Below are positions 9,601 through 17,097 of a stretch of DNA of 64,000 bases, one piece after another. How positions within the stretch are numbered: position 1 is the stretch's first letter; every line of letters starts with the position of its first letter. The stretch covers positions 1-64,000 of the forward strand of contig CASJPF010000007.1 of assembly GCA_949383255.1 (NCBI GenBank). Direction: 5' to 3'. A program made the translations under genes and the position numbers. The notes under the pieces were generated by a model. That model saw only the letters and a list, made by a program, of their open reading frames with translations, did no database searches and was not told the origin of the DNA. The DNA is from Lachnospiraceae bacterium. Lineage in GTDB: Bacteria > Bacillota > Clostridia > Lachnospirales > Lachnospiraceae.

Positions 9601-10044
9601 CTCGCTGCAAATAATCTGATTGAAAATGAAGAGGAAGTTGCAGTATGGACTCTTGCTGATTTTAGTGGCAAACGTGTTTTGTTAGTTGAGGATATTGAGC
9701 TGAACCGTGAAATAGCGGAGGTGATTTTGGAAGAGGCTGGATTTGTTGTGGAATCGGCGCCTGATGGAACCGATGCTGTCTCAATGGTGGAAAAATCGGA
9801 AGAGTATTATTATGATGTGGTATTAATGGATGTGCAGATGCCAATTATGAATGGATATGAAGCGACACGCACAATTCGTAACATGCCAAGAAAGGATGTC
9901 AAGAGCTTGCCAATTATTGCGATGACAGCCAATGCACTTGAGGAAGATAAGGAGGCGGCATTGAAAAATGGAATGAATGCCCATATCTCCAAACCGCTTA
10001 ATATGGATGTTTTTATCTCTGTGCTTAAGCAGTTTGTGCGGTGA
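6655..10044 (+). CDS. Membrane hybrid sensor histidine kinase with two receiver domains
   Basis: This is a 1129-residue protein. A first membrane segment (about 7-27) and a second (about 277-300) bracket an extracellular Cache-like sensor domain. PAS-like regions occupy roughly 310-600. The histidine kinase core has its phosphorylated histidine at H628 in NMSHDIRTPMN, an N-box near 742 (NLLSNAVKYTP) and a G-box (GTGLGMAI). Two receiver domains follow, with phosphoacceptor candidates D920 (IIDWQMP) and D1059 (LMDVQMPIMNG). The first receiver keeps VVDDD and a C-terminal KPL, so both look functional, and an internal phosphorelay is likely. No output domain or adjacent DNA-binding regulator is present. 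The nearest possible partner is the stand-alone receiver protein at 13500. The ligand is unknown. Confidence 0.9.
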   Translation: MKRRKLLQDIIIVIFLLVAVVILFCWYTTQNSVRMERQNKNYAADSARQTMTRINETMNNARALITTYAYFVSEGLDKPVIDKQLLKEIEHNALFDAILFTDSAGINHTSDGRTSDASDRDYYQKGMRGESGIAVIFDSYFFNETMVSFYAPVRYQGEIIGVLRGSYLAEEYLKDMLTTSYFGETANVYLCTSSGRAIASSGGNIYKEDLIDALVENHVIDSQVAKDARGIFAHGGEGSFICAQGYKTDNLCATHLKDNDFVLVQTFPKSVTQRMIRDENIVGIQLEVMLIILFVLYIITLIIRAGRERRLLQNENREMGYIINGITTLFSRFALVNLETGTYQYLAGTRAEDSAVNIFGQYDKLMEHLCSIMIDEEERAEFTKMIDRESLVQVLTEQSDIRFERHVLRNGQPEWEHMNIICLERKDGTAVKALITRQNITEVKEKELEIQEQMFLANRKERQYQLAIMSNSIYTFEFNLTKDLIEHDILRTVGEQQVSMLEMAGLKAPCRASEWFERRRAYVSKESLEDYDAVINFAHLKKCFEIGEAEVSVEYWGKDIDEHEICVRQSFLMTQDDRTDDIIVMVVKKEITESVKKQREQTQALQDALMQAQHANRAKTTFLSNMSHDIRTPMNAIIGFTTIAVSHINNKEQVRDCLQKVLSSSNHLLSLINDILDMSRIESGKVQIKEQDCNISELMHNLVNIIQPQVKAKQLELFIDTFEIVNEDVIADALKLNQVFINLLSNAVKYTPAGGSIAFRIMQKTTFRHGYGDYVFIIKDNGIGMSPEFVDHIFEPFERESTVTQSGIQGTGLGMAITRNIVEMMGGEIHVESEVGKGSTFTVEISLKLQDIEKNAAQIKELSGLRALVVDDDFHVCDSVSKMLKQIGMRAEWTTSGREAAYRAQMAYEEGDAFHTYIIDWQMPETSGVETARRIRSVAGSDVPIIILTAYDWSDIEEEAKAAGVTAFCAKPLFMSDLKSALLAANNLIENEEEVAVWTLADFSGKRVLLVEDIELNREIAEVILEEAGFVVESAPDGTDAVSMVEKSEEYYYDVVLMDVQMPIMNGYEATRTIRNMPRKDVKSLPIIAMTANALEEDKEAALKNGMNAHISKPLNMDVFISVLKQFVR

Positions 10045-10214
10045 GAGCGTTTACATAGCAAATGTGTGTTGTCTTATATCTTTGTATATGAGCTACCAGT
10101 AAATATGCAAAGGGATTAAAGTTAGATAATGCGTATAAGATCAAGCATTAAAATTAATTGTTATACACAAACACAAAAATGGATAAATTTTTATAACTTT
10201 ATACCACAAGTATA

Positions 10215-10243
10215 ATGACATTTCGCCCAAAATATGATATAGT
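10215..10243 (+). promoter_or_regulatory. Promoter of 50-residue ORF
   Basis: ATGACA (10215-10220), 17-nt spacer, TATAGT (10238-10243). Confidence 0.5.
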
Positions 10244-10294
10244 AGAGAAAAGATAAAAATGGTACACAGATGTGTTGCCAGAAAGGAAACAACA

Positions 10295-10447
10295 ATGAGC
10301 TGGACATTATCAATTAACGGAATGAGTTACCCAAATAGTAGAGCATTTGAACAGGCGCTGGATTCCAAACAGAGTCTATCTTTTGCATGTCCATATAAGA
10401 TGGGAAAAAGTTGGTTGAGTCGTGCCGGTATCAGGCTAGAAGATTAA
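10295..10447 (+). CDS. Small hypothetical protein, 50 residues
   Basis: It starts at ATG 10295 behind AGAAAGGAAAC, between a plausible promoter and a strong terminator, so it forms its own transcription unit. The peptide MSWTLSINGMSY... has no signal sequence or membrane segment, contains one cysteine, and ends in a basic then acidic tail (GIRLED). I recognise no family. The isolated promoter-ORF-terminator layout is the main evidence that it is real. Confidence 0.5.
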   Translation: MSWTLSINGMSYPNSRAFEQALDSKQSLSFACPYKMGKSWLSRAGIRLED

Positions 10448-10490
10448 AGTGTACATCGAAAAGGCATGAAATATCATATTTATGATTATC

Positions 10491-10542
10491 ACCGCTTATC
10501 TTGTATGGAGAAAGTCTTACAAGGTAGGCGGTTTTCTTTTTG
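10491..10542 (+). terminator. Strong intrinsic terminator
   Basis: A 15-bp stem, ACCGCTTATCTTGTA (10491-10505) with TACAAGGTAGGCGGT (10518-10532), pairs with some G-U and is followed by TTTTCTTTTTG. Confidence 0.88.
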
Positions 10543-10633
10543 CTTGTAGGCAGTTGTGTGAAATACGCAGCGAAGATTTTGCTAGTTGATTATATAGGAT
10601 AACATGAAACAATCATTATAGAAGGGAGAAAAA

Positions 10634-11851
10634 ATGTTGGAGAAAGATATTTTGGAAATTAAGGGAAAAGTAAACACTGCGCTTTGTTACGCAAAGGTTG
10701 TGGAGGATGAAGCGGTTGAACAGATTCGCAGAATGTGTGATTATGAGTTTACACAAGGCAGCAGAATTCGCATTATGCCCGATGTCCACGCAGGAAAAGG
10801 CTGCACCATTGGGACGACTATGACAATTACAGACAAGGCGGTGCCCAATATCGTTGGCGTGGATATTGGCTGTGGCATGTATACAGTAAATCTTGGAAAA
10901 GAGGAAATTGATTTTGAGAAAATAGATGCCGCCGCACACTTTATTCCGTCAGGCATGAATGTGTGGGAGGGTAGGCAAGAACGGTTTGATTTATTACAGT
11001 TACGCTGTTATCGAAATTTAAGAGACACAAGGCGTTTAGAGCGAAGCCTTGGGACCTTGGGTGGCGGAAATCATTTTATTGAGGTGGATATGGCACAGGA
11101 TGGAACAAAATATCTTGTGATACATTCTGGCAGCAGAAATCTTGGTAAACAGGTAGCGGAGTTCTATCAACAGTTGGCAATTGAACTGCACACAGGCAAA
11201 GAGGAATATTTCAAAAAGAGAGATGCACTGATTATAGAATACAAGGCAGCAGGGCGTAGGAAGGAGATACAAAATGCGTTGAAGGGGCTTAAATGGGAGC
11301 ACCGAGATTGCCTAATACCAGAAGATTTGCGTTATTTGTATGGAACATTTCTCGAAGATTATTTGCATGATGTGGAGATTTGTCAGCAGTTTGCCAGACG
11401 AAATCGTGAGAAAATGGCGGAGGTTATTTTAGAAAGAACAGGAATGACAGGAACAGAGGCGTTCCATACAATTCACAACTATATTGACACCAATGAAATG
11501 ATATTGCGCAAAGGTGCAATTGCCGCCCACAAGGGCGAAAAAGTGTTAATTCCAATCAATATGCGAGATGGAAGTGTGCTTGCCATCGGAAAAGGAAATC
11601 TAGAATGGAATTATTCCGCACCGCATGGGGCTGGACGACTGATGTCACGCACCAAAGCAAAAGAAAATCTGTCTATGGAGGATTATCGCAAAATGATGGA
11701 GGGTATCTACACAACCTCTGTCAACGAGGCGACACTCGACGAAGCACCAATGGCATATAAGTCCCTTGAGGATATTATTGATGTTATTAGAGAGTCCGTG
11801 GACGTTATTGATATTATGAAACCAATCTATAATTTTAAGGCATCTGACTAG
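10634..11851 (+). CDS. rtcB: RNA ligase RtcB
   Basis: This 405-residue RtcB family member joins RNA 2',3'-cyclic-phosphate (or 3'-phosphate) ends to 5'-OH ends using GTP and Mn2+. The metal-binding motif VDIGCGM (D77, C80), LGGGNHFIEV, the VIHSGSR segment and the guanylylated-histidine region SAPHGAGR are all visible. It begins at ATG 10634 after AAGGGAG. No archease or RtcA is adjacent. A small XRE regulator follows 59 nt downstream and may be co-transcribed. The likely role is RNA repair or recovery from ribotoxin cleavage. Confidence 0.93.
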   Translation: MLEKDILEIKGKVNTALCYAKVVEDEAVEQIRRMCDYEFTQGSRIRIMPDVHAGKGCTIGTTMTITDKAVPNIVGVDIGCGMYTVNLGKEEIDFEKIDAAAHFIPSGMNVWEGRQERFDLLQLRCYRNLRDTRRLERSLGTLGGGNHFIEVDMAQDGTKYLVIHSGSRNLGKQVAEFYQQLAIELHTGKEEYFKKRDALIIEYKAAGRRKEIQNALKGLKWEHRDCLIPEDLRYLYGTFLEDYLHDVEICQQFARRNREKMAEVILERTGMTGTEAFHTIHNYIDTNEMILRKGAIAAHKGEKVLIPINMRDGSVLAIGKGNLEWNYSAPHGAGRLMSRTKAKENLSMEDYRKMMEGIYTTSVNEATLDEAPMAYKSLEDIIDVIRESVDVIDIMKPIYNFKASD

Positions 11852-11910
11852 AGCACTGGAAAAGTAATGTTCTTTTGTTCTGGCAGAAGCCGGAACAGGA
11901 GGGACAGAGA

Positions 11911-12162
11911 ATGGTTACGATACCAACGATAGATATGGTAAAGACAGGGCAGCACATCACGGAGCTGCGGGTTCAGGCGGGGTTGTCTGTGCGGCAACTG
12001 CAGGAAATTTTCGGATTTTCCACGCCACAAGCGCTATACAAATGGCAACATGGAACCGCGCTTCCTACAATTGATAATCTTGTTGTGCTGGCAGCAGTAC
12101 TTGGCGTGAAGATTGATGACATTCTGATTACTACGGATAGTTCAATACCAGTCAGTGCATAG
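11911..12162 (+). CDS. Small XRE-family DNA-binding protein
   Basis: This 83-residue single-domain Cro/CI-type helix-turn-helix protein has the segment LSVRQLQEIFGFSTPQALYK followed by PTIDNLVVLAAVLGVKIDDI, the standard XRE pattern. I chose ATG 11911 because AGGAGGG lies 6-7 nt upstream; an in-frame upstream ATG at 11875 has no ribosome site. Its position after rtcB suggests co-transcription. Targets are unknown. Confidence 0.85.
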   Translation: MVTIPTIDMVKTGQHITELRVQAGLSVRQLQEIFGFSTPQALYKWQHGTALPTIDNLVVLAAVLGVKIDDILITTDSSIPVSA

Positions 12163-12195
12163 AGAACGCTATCTATAAGTATAGAAGTTGTTTAT

Positions 12196-12312
12196 AGTAA
12201 CGATTCGGGACCATAATTGAAGTTTTGCTTCGCAAAAATCATTCCTCACTTCTCAATCATGTTTTTACGGAATGCACAGTTTATGCGCATTCCTGACCCA
12301 TAAAAAATAACT
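12196..12312. repeat. Dispersed repeat family B, full copy
   Basis: A 117-bp element that matches the 117-bp element at 38576-38692. It begins AGTAACGATTCGGG and ends with the complement of a similar sequence (GACCC...AATAACT), giving imperfect terminal inverted repeats. Inner parts include TTTTGCTTCGCAAAA and the hairpin GGAATGCACAG...GCGCATTCC. It lies between the XRE gene and the hydrolase promoter and has no coding capacity, so it is MITE-like or REP-like. Confidence 0.65.
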
Positions 12313-12350
12313 AGAGAATTTGTAATACACAAAAAGATATTACTCCATGA

Positions 12351-12379
12351 TTGATATTATTGCGAAAAGTAAGTATAAT
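12351..12379 (+). promoter_or_regulatory. Promoter of bile-salt-hydrolase-like gene
   Basis: TTGATA (12351-12356), 17-nt spacer, TATAAT (12374-12379). It overlaps an upstream in-frame start codon and so supports the later start at 12444. Confidence 0.78.
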
Positions 12380-12443
12380 AGGAATCGATAGAACGTATTA
12401 TAAAAGTCAACGCAAGTATCAATTGGTGAATGGAGAGATTTGT

Positions 12444-13421
12444 ATGTGCACAGCAGCTACTTATAAGACAGCAGATTTTTATTTTGGACGTACACTGGAT
12501 AATGATTTTTCCTATGGAGATGAGGTGACAATTACCCCCAGAAATTATCCGTTTCATTTTCGGAAGCTGGGAGATATTGACACACATTATGCAATGATTG
12601 GCATGGCGTATATAGCACAGGATTATCCGCTATATTATGATGCAGTCAATGAAAAAGGACTGGCGGTGGCAGGACTCAATTTTGTGGGGAACGCTGTTTA
12701 CAGAGAGTGTGTAAATGATAAAGACAATCTTGCGCAGTTTGAGTTCATTCCGTGGATTCTTAGTCAGTGTGCTACAGTGAAACAAACGCGCGTTTTACTA
12801 AAAAGAGTGAATATATGCAACATAAAGTTTGCTGAAAATCTACCTGCGGCGCAGTTGCACTGGATTATTGCAGACAGTGAGGAGGCAATCACAGTGGAGA
12901 CGGTCGCAAATGGGATAAAAGTTTATGACAATCCGGTGGGCGTGCTGACGAATAATCCACCGTTTGACGAGCAATTGTTTGCGCTCAACAATTATATGCA
13001 TCTATCAGCAAAACCACCCGTCAACACCTTTGCGCCTGGATTGAAATTGCAGCAGTATAGCCGTGGAATGGGTGCTATCGGACTGCCCGGGGATTTGTCG
13101 TCGCAGTCTAGGTTTGTGCGGGCAGCCTTTACAAGAATGAATGCAGTCAGTGGCAAAGGAGAATTAGAAAGTGTCAGCCAGTTCTTTCATATTCTAAGTG
13201 CAGTCGACCAGCAACGAGGATGCTGTGTTTTAGAGAATGGAGAATATGAGGTGACGCTCTACACATCTTGTTGCAATGTCACAAAAGGAATCTATTATTA
13301 TACAACGTATGATAATCATCAGATTACAGCAGTTGATATGCACAGAGAAAATGTGGACGGCAAAATATTAGTGCGATATCCGACAGTGAAAGAAGAGCAG
13401 ATTTGGATACAGAATGCTTAG
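12444..13421 (+). CDS. Choloylglycine hydrolase family (bile salt hydrolase / penicillin V acylase)
   Basis: This 325-residue Ntn hydrolase cleaves an amide bond using an N-terminal cysteine exposed after removal of Met1. The start is fixed by the chemistry: ATG 12444 gives MCTAATY with Cys2, behind GGAGAG. Other family residues visible are R16 and D19 in FGRTLDND, an asparagine in AGLNFVGN, an asparagine in LTNNPPFDEQ, and an arginine in SQSRFVRAAF. These fit a bile salt hydrolase, which releases taurine or glycine from conjugated bile acids in the gut. Penicillin V acylase or N-acyl-homoserine lactone acylase activity cannot be excluded by eye. There is no signal peptide, so it is cytoplasmic. 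Confidence 0.87.
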   Translation: MCTAATYKTADFYFGRTLDNDFSYGDEVTITPRNYPFHFRKLGDIDTHYAMIGMAYIAQDYPLYYDAVNEKGLAVAGLNFVGNAVYRECVNDKDNLAQFEFIPWILSQCATVKQTRVLLKRVNICNIKFAENLPAAQLHWIIADSEEAITVETVANGIKVYDNPVGVLTNNPPFDEQLFALNNYMHLSAKPPVNTFAPGLKLQQYSRGMGAIGLPGDLSSQSRFVRAAFTRMNAVSGKGELESVSQFFHILSAVDQQRGCCVLENGEYEVTLYTSCCNVTKGIYYYTTYDNHQITAVDMHRENVDGKILVRYPTVKEEQIWIQNA

Positions 13422-13499
13422 AAACTGTGGGAAAATAACTGTTTAGAAAGACTTGTGAAAGTACAAAAACGCTGTACAGATATGGAAGGAGAAAGAGGG

Positions 13500-13931
13500 T
13501 TGTCAATTAAAGAGTCGAACAATGTGGAAGGTACATCAGATAAGCTTGTAGGAATGAAAGTATTAGTGGTCGAGGACAATGTACTGAATTTGGAGATTGT
13601 ATCAGAAGTTCTGAGCGAGCGCGGATTAATTGTCACTACAGCAGAGAATGGACAGGTTGCTGTCGAACTGTTTCAGAACAATTCACCGGGAACATTTGAT
13701 GTGATTTTGATGGATATGCATATGCCGATTATGGGTGGTGTGGAAGCCACAAAAATAATTCGTGCTATGAAGCATGCCGATGCGCAAAAAATACCAATAT
13801 TGGCGCTAACTGCAAATGATTTTGAAGAGGATATTCGCAGGACGCGGGAAGCAGGCATGAATGATCATTTGACGAAACCATTTGATATGGAGAAAATATT
13901 TGAGGCGCTCGTGGCGCACACAGGAAAGTGA
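13500..13931 (+). CDS. Stand-alone response-regulator receiver protein
   Basis: This is a single receiver (CheY-like) domain. It has an acidic pocket in VLVVEDN, the phosphoacceptor aspartate in VILMDMHMPIMGG, a Thr/Ser-type switch in LALTAND, and a conserved lysine in LTKPF. There is no output domain. The start is uncertain: GTG 13455 has a poor ribosome site, whereas TTG 13500 lies just after GGAGAAAGAGGG and still includes the whole domain (143 residues). It follows the Ntn hydrolase closely. Sequence style (GGVEATKIIRAM) is that of receivers in hybrid kinases, so it may relay phosphate from the kinase at 6655, which is an inference. Confidence 0.85.
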   Translation: MSIKESNNVEGTSDKLVGMKVLVVEDNVLNLEIVSEVLSERGLIVTTAENGQVAVELFQNNSPGTFDVILMDMHMPIMGGVEATKIIRAMKHADAQKIPILALTANDFEEDIRRTREAGMNDHLTKPFDMEKIFEALVAHTGK

Positions 13932-13965
13932 GAGGGGAATATCGTTTTCCCTTCTCATTTTTTTA
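13930..13965 (+). terminator. Intrinsic terminator
   Basis: GAGAGGGGAA pairs with TTCCCTTCTC and is followed by ATTTTTTTA. Confidence 0.88.
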
Positions 13966-13994
13966 TGGTAATTATTAAAAGTAAAATATTCATA

Positions 13995-14023
13995 TTGACA
14001 AAACAATTTCAAAGTGATATTAT
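13995..14023 (+). promoter_or_regulatory. Promoter of SPFH gene cluster
   Basis: Consensus TTGACA (13995-14000), 17-nt spacer, TATTAT (14018-14023). Confidence 0.78.
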
Positions 14024-14081
14024 TATGATATCAAAAGAAATCACAATTAGATTAACAAGTGTCCAGATAAGGAGGTACTTT

Positions 14082-15086
14082 ATGGAAGAGAGAGTTTTAT
14101 CAAAGAAGAAAAATGGTATGGCTGTGTTATGTGGCATACTGCTGTTGTATGCGGTGTCGATAGCAGGGATTTATTTCGGGGCAGTAAATGCGTATACTCT
14201 TGTTATTTTTGCCAGCATTTTGGTGATTGTTGTAGCGACAATACTCCTGCCAGGATTGAAAGTTCTAAAGCCGCAGGAAGCGTTGGTACTTACATTGTTT
14301 GGCAAATATATAGGTACATTAAAAGAAGATGGTTTTTATTTTGTAAATCCGTTTTGTTCTACCGTGAACCCAGCAGCACGAACGAAACTAAATCAGAGTG
14401 GAGATGTGAATGACTCTGCCACAATGTTGGCGATTGCGAACAAGGCCACAGGCACGAACATGGAAGCCTACAACAACAAAATCTCACTAAAAATTATGAC
14501 CCTAAATAACAACAAGCAGAAGATTAATGACTGTCTTGGCAATCCAGTAGAGATTGGAATCGCTGTTACATGGAAGGTTGTGGACACAGCAAAAGCGGTG
14601 TTTAATGTGGACAATTACAAAGAGTTTTTGTCGTTGCAGTGTGACAGTGCACTTCGCGATATTGTGCGCATCTATCCTTATGATGTGGCGCCAAATGTCG
14701 ATACAACAGGTGATGGGCTATCAGACGAGGGAAGTTTACGCGGTTCGAGTGAGATTGTTGCGGCCAGAATCCGCGGGGAGATACAGAAAAGAGTCGAGGA
14801 GGCTGGCATTGAAGTTGTTGAGGCACGTATTACATATCTTGCATACGCTCCGGAAATTGCTGTGGTAATGTTACAGAGGCAGCAGGCATCAGCGATTATC
14901 GACGCGCGGAAAATGATTGTGGATGGTGCGGTTGGTATGGTCGAGATGGCATTGGAGCGCCTGAGTGAAAATCATATAGTGGAGCTTGATGAGGAGCGTA
15001 AAGCTGCAATGGTTTCCAACTTATTAGTTGTACTCTGTGGAAATCATGACGCACAGCCGATTGTAAATTCAGGCAGTTTATATTAA
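14082..15086 (+). CDS. SPFH (band 7/stomatin-like) membrane protein
   Basis: This 334-residue protein has two N-terminal membrane segments (about 13-30 and 36-56) followed by an SPFH domain: LKVLKPQEALVLTLFGKYIG, then GFYFVNPF, NPVEIGIAVTWKVVDTAKAVF, and a helical region ending in LQRQQASAIIDARKMIV. Such proteins form membrane-anchored oligomers at lipid microdomains. ATG 14082 follows AAGGAGG, whereas the earlier in-frame ATG at 13965 lies before the promoter. The next gene is a ribbon-helix-helix protein. This neighbourhood recurs in Firmicutes as far as I recall, though its function is unsettled. Confidence 0.85.
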   Translation: MEERVLSKKKNGMAVLCGILLLYAVSIAGIYFGAVNAYTLVIFASILVIVVATILLPGLKVLKPQEALVLTLFGKYIGTLKEDGFYFVNPFCSTVNPAARTKLNQSGDVNDSATMLAIANKATGTNMEAYNNKISLKIMTLNNNKQKINDCLGNPVEIGIAVTWKVVDTAKAVFNVDNYKEFLSLQCDSALRDIVRIYPYDVAPNVDTTGDGLSDEGSLRGSSEIVAARIRGEIQKRVEEAGIEVVEARITYLAYAPEIAVVMLQRQQASAIIDARKMIVDGAVGMVEMALERLSENHIVELDEERKAAMVSNLLVVLCGNHDAQPIVNSGSLY

Positions 15087-15126
15087 ATATTTAAATAGTC
15101 TTACGGAGTCTATTAAGATGATTTAA

Positions 15127-15148
15127 GAAAACGCCTAAGCAGCGTTTT
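15127..15148 (+). terminator. Weak hairpin after SPFH gene
   Basis: AAAACGC and GCGTTTT form a 7-bp stem with a short T-run. It may attenuate rather than end transcription, as the next ribosome site follows immediately. Confidence 0.4.
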
Positions 15149-15172
15149 ACATTGACAAAAAGGAATGATGTT

Positions 15173-15373
15173 ATGGGTGATTCTGGCAAGAAACAAGTTC
15201 CGCTTAGGCTTTCAGCAAAGCTGTATGATGCGATTGCCGCGTGGGCGGAGGACGATTTTCGATCGGTCAACGGACAAATTGAATACCTGCTGACAGAGTG
15301 CGTCCGACAACGCAAAAAAAATGGAAAATATGTCTCCGACGAGATTGACAAACCGCTGGAAATTAATATTTAG
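15173..15373 (+). CDS. Arc-like ribbon-helix-helix protein
   Basis: This 66-residue protein contains [20 protein letters not shown] followed by [18 protein letters not shown]. That is a short beta-strand plus two helices, the Arc/MetJ ribbon-helix-helix fold that binds DNA as a dimer. I chose ATG 15173 because AAGGA sits 9 nt upstream; an in-frame TTG at 15152 lacks a site. Its place between an SPFH gene and a small membrane protein suggests it either regulates the cluster or is a conserved partner. Confidence 0.75.
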   Translation: MGDSGKKQVPLRLSAKLYDAIAAWAEDDFRSVNGQIEYLLTECVRQRKKNGKYVSDEIDKPLEINI

Positions 15374-15393
15374 GAAAAGGAGACGTGATATCG

Positions 15394-15621
15394 ATGAAAC
15401 ACTGGCAGAAGATGGTTGCGCCAATTGTGATTGCTTTCCTTATGATTGTCTATTATATTGGAGCAGCAGTATTTTTTATGGCAGTACCCAGCATTCCCGC
15501 AGGAATTAAAATTCTAATGATGGTGGTACCATTAATATTGGCGGCAGTGATGCTTGGTGTATTAATAAGCAGAATAAAAGAAATTAAAGGAGGAGAAGAA
15601 GATGATCTTAGTCAATACTGA
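15394..15621 (+). CDS. Small two-helix membrane protein
   Basis: This 75-residue protein has two predicted membrane helices (about 10-30 and 38-58) and a charged C-terminal tail (RIKEIKGGEEDDLSQY). It starts at ATG 15394 after AAAAGGAGA (an in-frame GTG at 15385 is too close to the site). It overlaps the next gene by 20 nt, which implies coupling. I do not recognise the family. Context suggests it works with the SPFH and YbjQ-like proteins. Confidence 0.65.
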   Translation: MKHWQKMVAPIVIAFLMIVYYIGAAVFFMAVPSIPAGIKILMMVVPLILAAVMLGVLISRIKEIKGGEEDDLSQY

Positions 15622-15913
15622 TTATATTAGCGGAAAGGAACTGGAAATGCTTGGTCTGGTGAAAGGAAGCACAATTCAGTCTAAAAATTTAGGAAAGGAC
15701 ATTACACAGAGCTTTAAAACATTAGTGGGAGGTGAATTGAAAGCCTATACAGAGATGATGAATGAGGCACGTGCGCTTGCTACAAAGCGTATGGTCGAGG
15801 AGGCGGAGAAACTTGGTGCTGACGCTGTTGTCAACATTCGCTACGCCTCAGCAGCGGTGATGCAGGGTGCAGCGGAGGTTATGGCATATGGCACTGCCGT
15901 GAAGTTCAAATAA
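15602..15913 (+). CDS. YbjQ/DUF74-family protein
   Basis: This 103-residue protein has the YbjQ (UPF0145) pattern: G-S-x-I-Q in KGSTIQSKNLGKDI, GGELKAYTEMMNEAR, a helix with ATKRMVEEAEKLGADAVVN, then IRYASAAVMQGAAEVMAYGTAV. The family is annotated as putative heavy-metal-binding, but the biochemical role is not established. It starts at ATG 15602 behind GGAGGAG, inside the previous gene. Confidence 0.87.
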   Translation: MILVNTDYISGKELEMLGLVKGSTIQSKNLGKDITQSFKTLVGGELKAYTEMMNEARALATKRMVEEAEKLGADAVVNIRYASAAVMQGAAEVMAYGTAVKFK

Positions 15914-15940
15914 AAAAGTGATAAGATTATAATGCAGAAA

Positions 15941-15978
15941 AATTGTCCGGAGTATAAAAACGCTCCGGACAAAATTTG
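15941..15978. terminator. Bidirectional hairpin terminator
   Basis: TTGTCCGGAG pairs with CTCCGGACAA around a 10-nt loop, with A-rich and T-rich flanks. Confidence 0.65.
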
Positions 15979-16048
15979 TGATTAGAACAAATAAATTAGA
16001 GTCTTTTCGGAGAGAGAACTATAAATGAAAAGACATGCGGAGGGCAAG

Positions 16049-17002
16049 ATGTTGGCAATAAAAAGTATTTTATTTATGGTGATAGGTTTTGCTATCTTAA
16101 TTAAAGGAGCTGATTTTTTTGTGGACGGCGCATCAGGAATCGCAGAGAAATTTCATATACCACAAATTATTATTGGTCTTACCATTGTGGCATTTGGGAC
16201 AAGTGCACCTGAAGCTGCAATTAGTATTTCAGCAGCTTTTGCAGGGACAACGGGTATTGCAATCGGAAATATTCTTGGAAGCAATCTGCTCAATATTCTA
16301 ATTATTCTTGGCATCTCAGCGTGTATTGTGCCACTGCATATTGGAAAGTCTAGCATTAAGTTTGATATTCCATTTAATTTGTTCATAACATTAGTGCTGG
16401 TTTTGTTTGGTACCATTTTGGGGGAATTGAATGTTTTTTCGGGTGTGATATTTTGGTTATTGATGATAGGCTTTTTGGTTCATCTCTTCGGCGCTGCAAA
16501 AAGTGAAATAAAAGAACAAAATACAAAAGATGTACCAAAAAAACAGAAAAATATAATTTTACTGTTTTTATATATTTTGGGTGGCATTGTAGCAATTATT
16601 TTTGGAAGTGACCTTGCTGTAGACAATGCCACAGTGATTGCGTCGGATATTCTTCATATTGATGATAGACTTATCGGATTGACTATCATTGCATTAGGTA
16701 CCTCACTTCCAGAACTGATGACCAGTGTAACAGCAGCAAGGAAAGGAAATGCAGATATTGCAGTGGGAAATATTTTGGGAAGTAATATCTTTAACATTCT
16801 TTTTGTGTTGGGAACAGTATCTTTGATTGCGCCAATACCATTTTCAATATCGTTTGTTATTGATGGAATTATTGGTATTGGGGTGGTAATTTTGCTGTAT
16901 TTCCTATCAAAAGATGATGATACATTGTCAAAACGTGATGGTATAACATTTCTAATATGTTATGCAGTTTATTTTGTCTATTTGTTAGTGGTAAATCTTT
17001 GA
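16049..17002 (+). CDS. Na+/Ca2+ exchanger family (CaCA) antiporter
   Basis: This membrane protein of about 317 residues has two inverted alpha-repeats. The first is IVAFGTSAPEAAISI with GNILGSNLLNI; the second is IIALGTSLPELMTSV with GNILGSNIFNI. These are the ion-binding signatures of the CaCA superfamily (YrbG-like), which exchanges Na+ or K+ for Ca2+. About ten membrane helices are expected. ATG 16049 has GGAGGG at 6 nt and gives the usual short N-terminus before GADFFVDGAS; ATG 16025, eight codons upstream, is also possible. It appears monocistronic. Confidence 0.9.
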   Translation: MLAIKSILFMVIGFAILIKGADFFVDGASGIAEKFHIPQIIIGLTIVAFGTSAPEAAISISAAFAGTTGIAIGNILGSNLLNILIILGISACIVPLHIGKSSIKFDIPFNLFITLVLVLFGTILGELNVFSGVIFWLLMIGFLVHLFGAAKSEIKEQNTKDVPKKQKNIILLFLYILGGIVAIIFGSDLAVDNATVIASDILHIDDRLIGLTIIALGTSLPELMTSVTAARKGNADIAVGNILGSNIFNILFVLGTVSLIAPIPFSISFVIDGIIGIGVVILLYFLSKDDDTLSKRDGITFLICYAVYFVYLLVVNL

Positions 17003-17050
17003 AAAAGTAACGAACAGTTCCTTACATTTTTGTAACATTGGCAATAGTCG

Positions 17051-17079
17051 TTTTCAGGCAAAGTAGAAGGCGGTATAAT
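17051..17079 (+). promoter_or_regulatory. Promoter of Bce-like two-component operon
   Basis: TTTTCA (17051-17056), 17-nt spacer, TATAAT (17074-17079). This places the tandem repeat below inside a leader of about 180 nt. Confidence 0.6.
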
Positions 17080-17097
17080 AGATTTGAGATAAAGTGC

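Noticed and set aside
12351-12443. Upstream extension of the Ntn hydrolase
   Set aside because: It would bury the catalytic cysteine, which must be residue 2, and it overlaps a consensus promoter.
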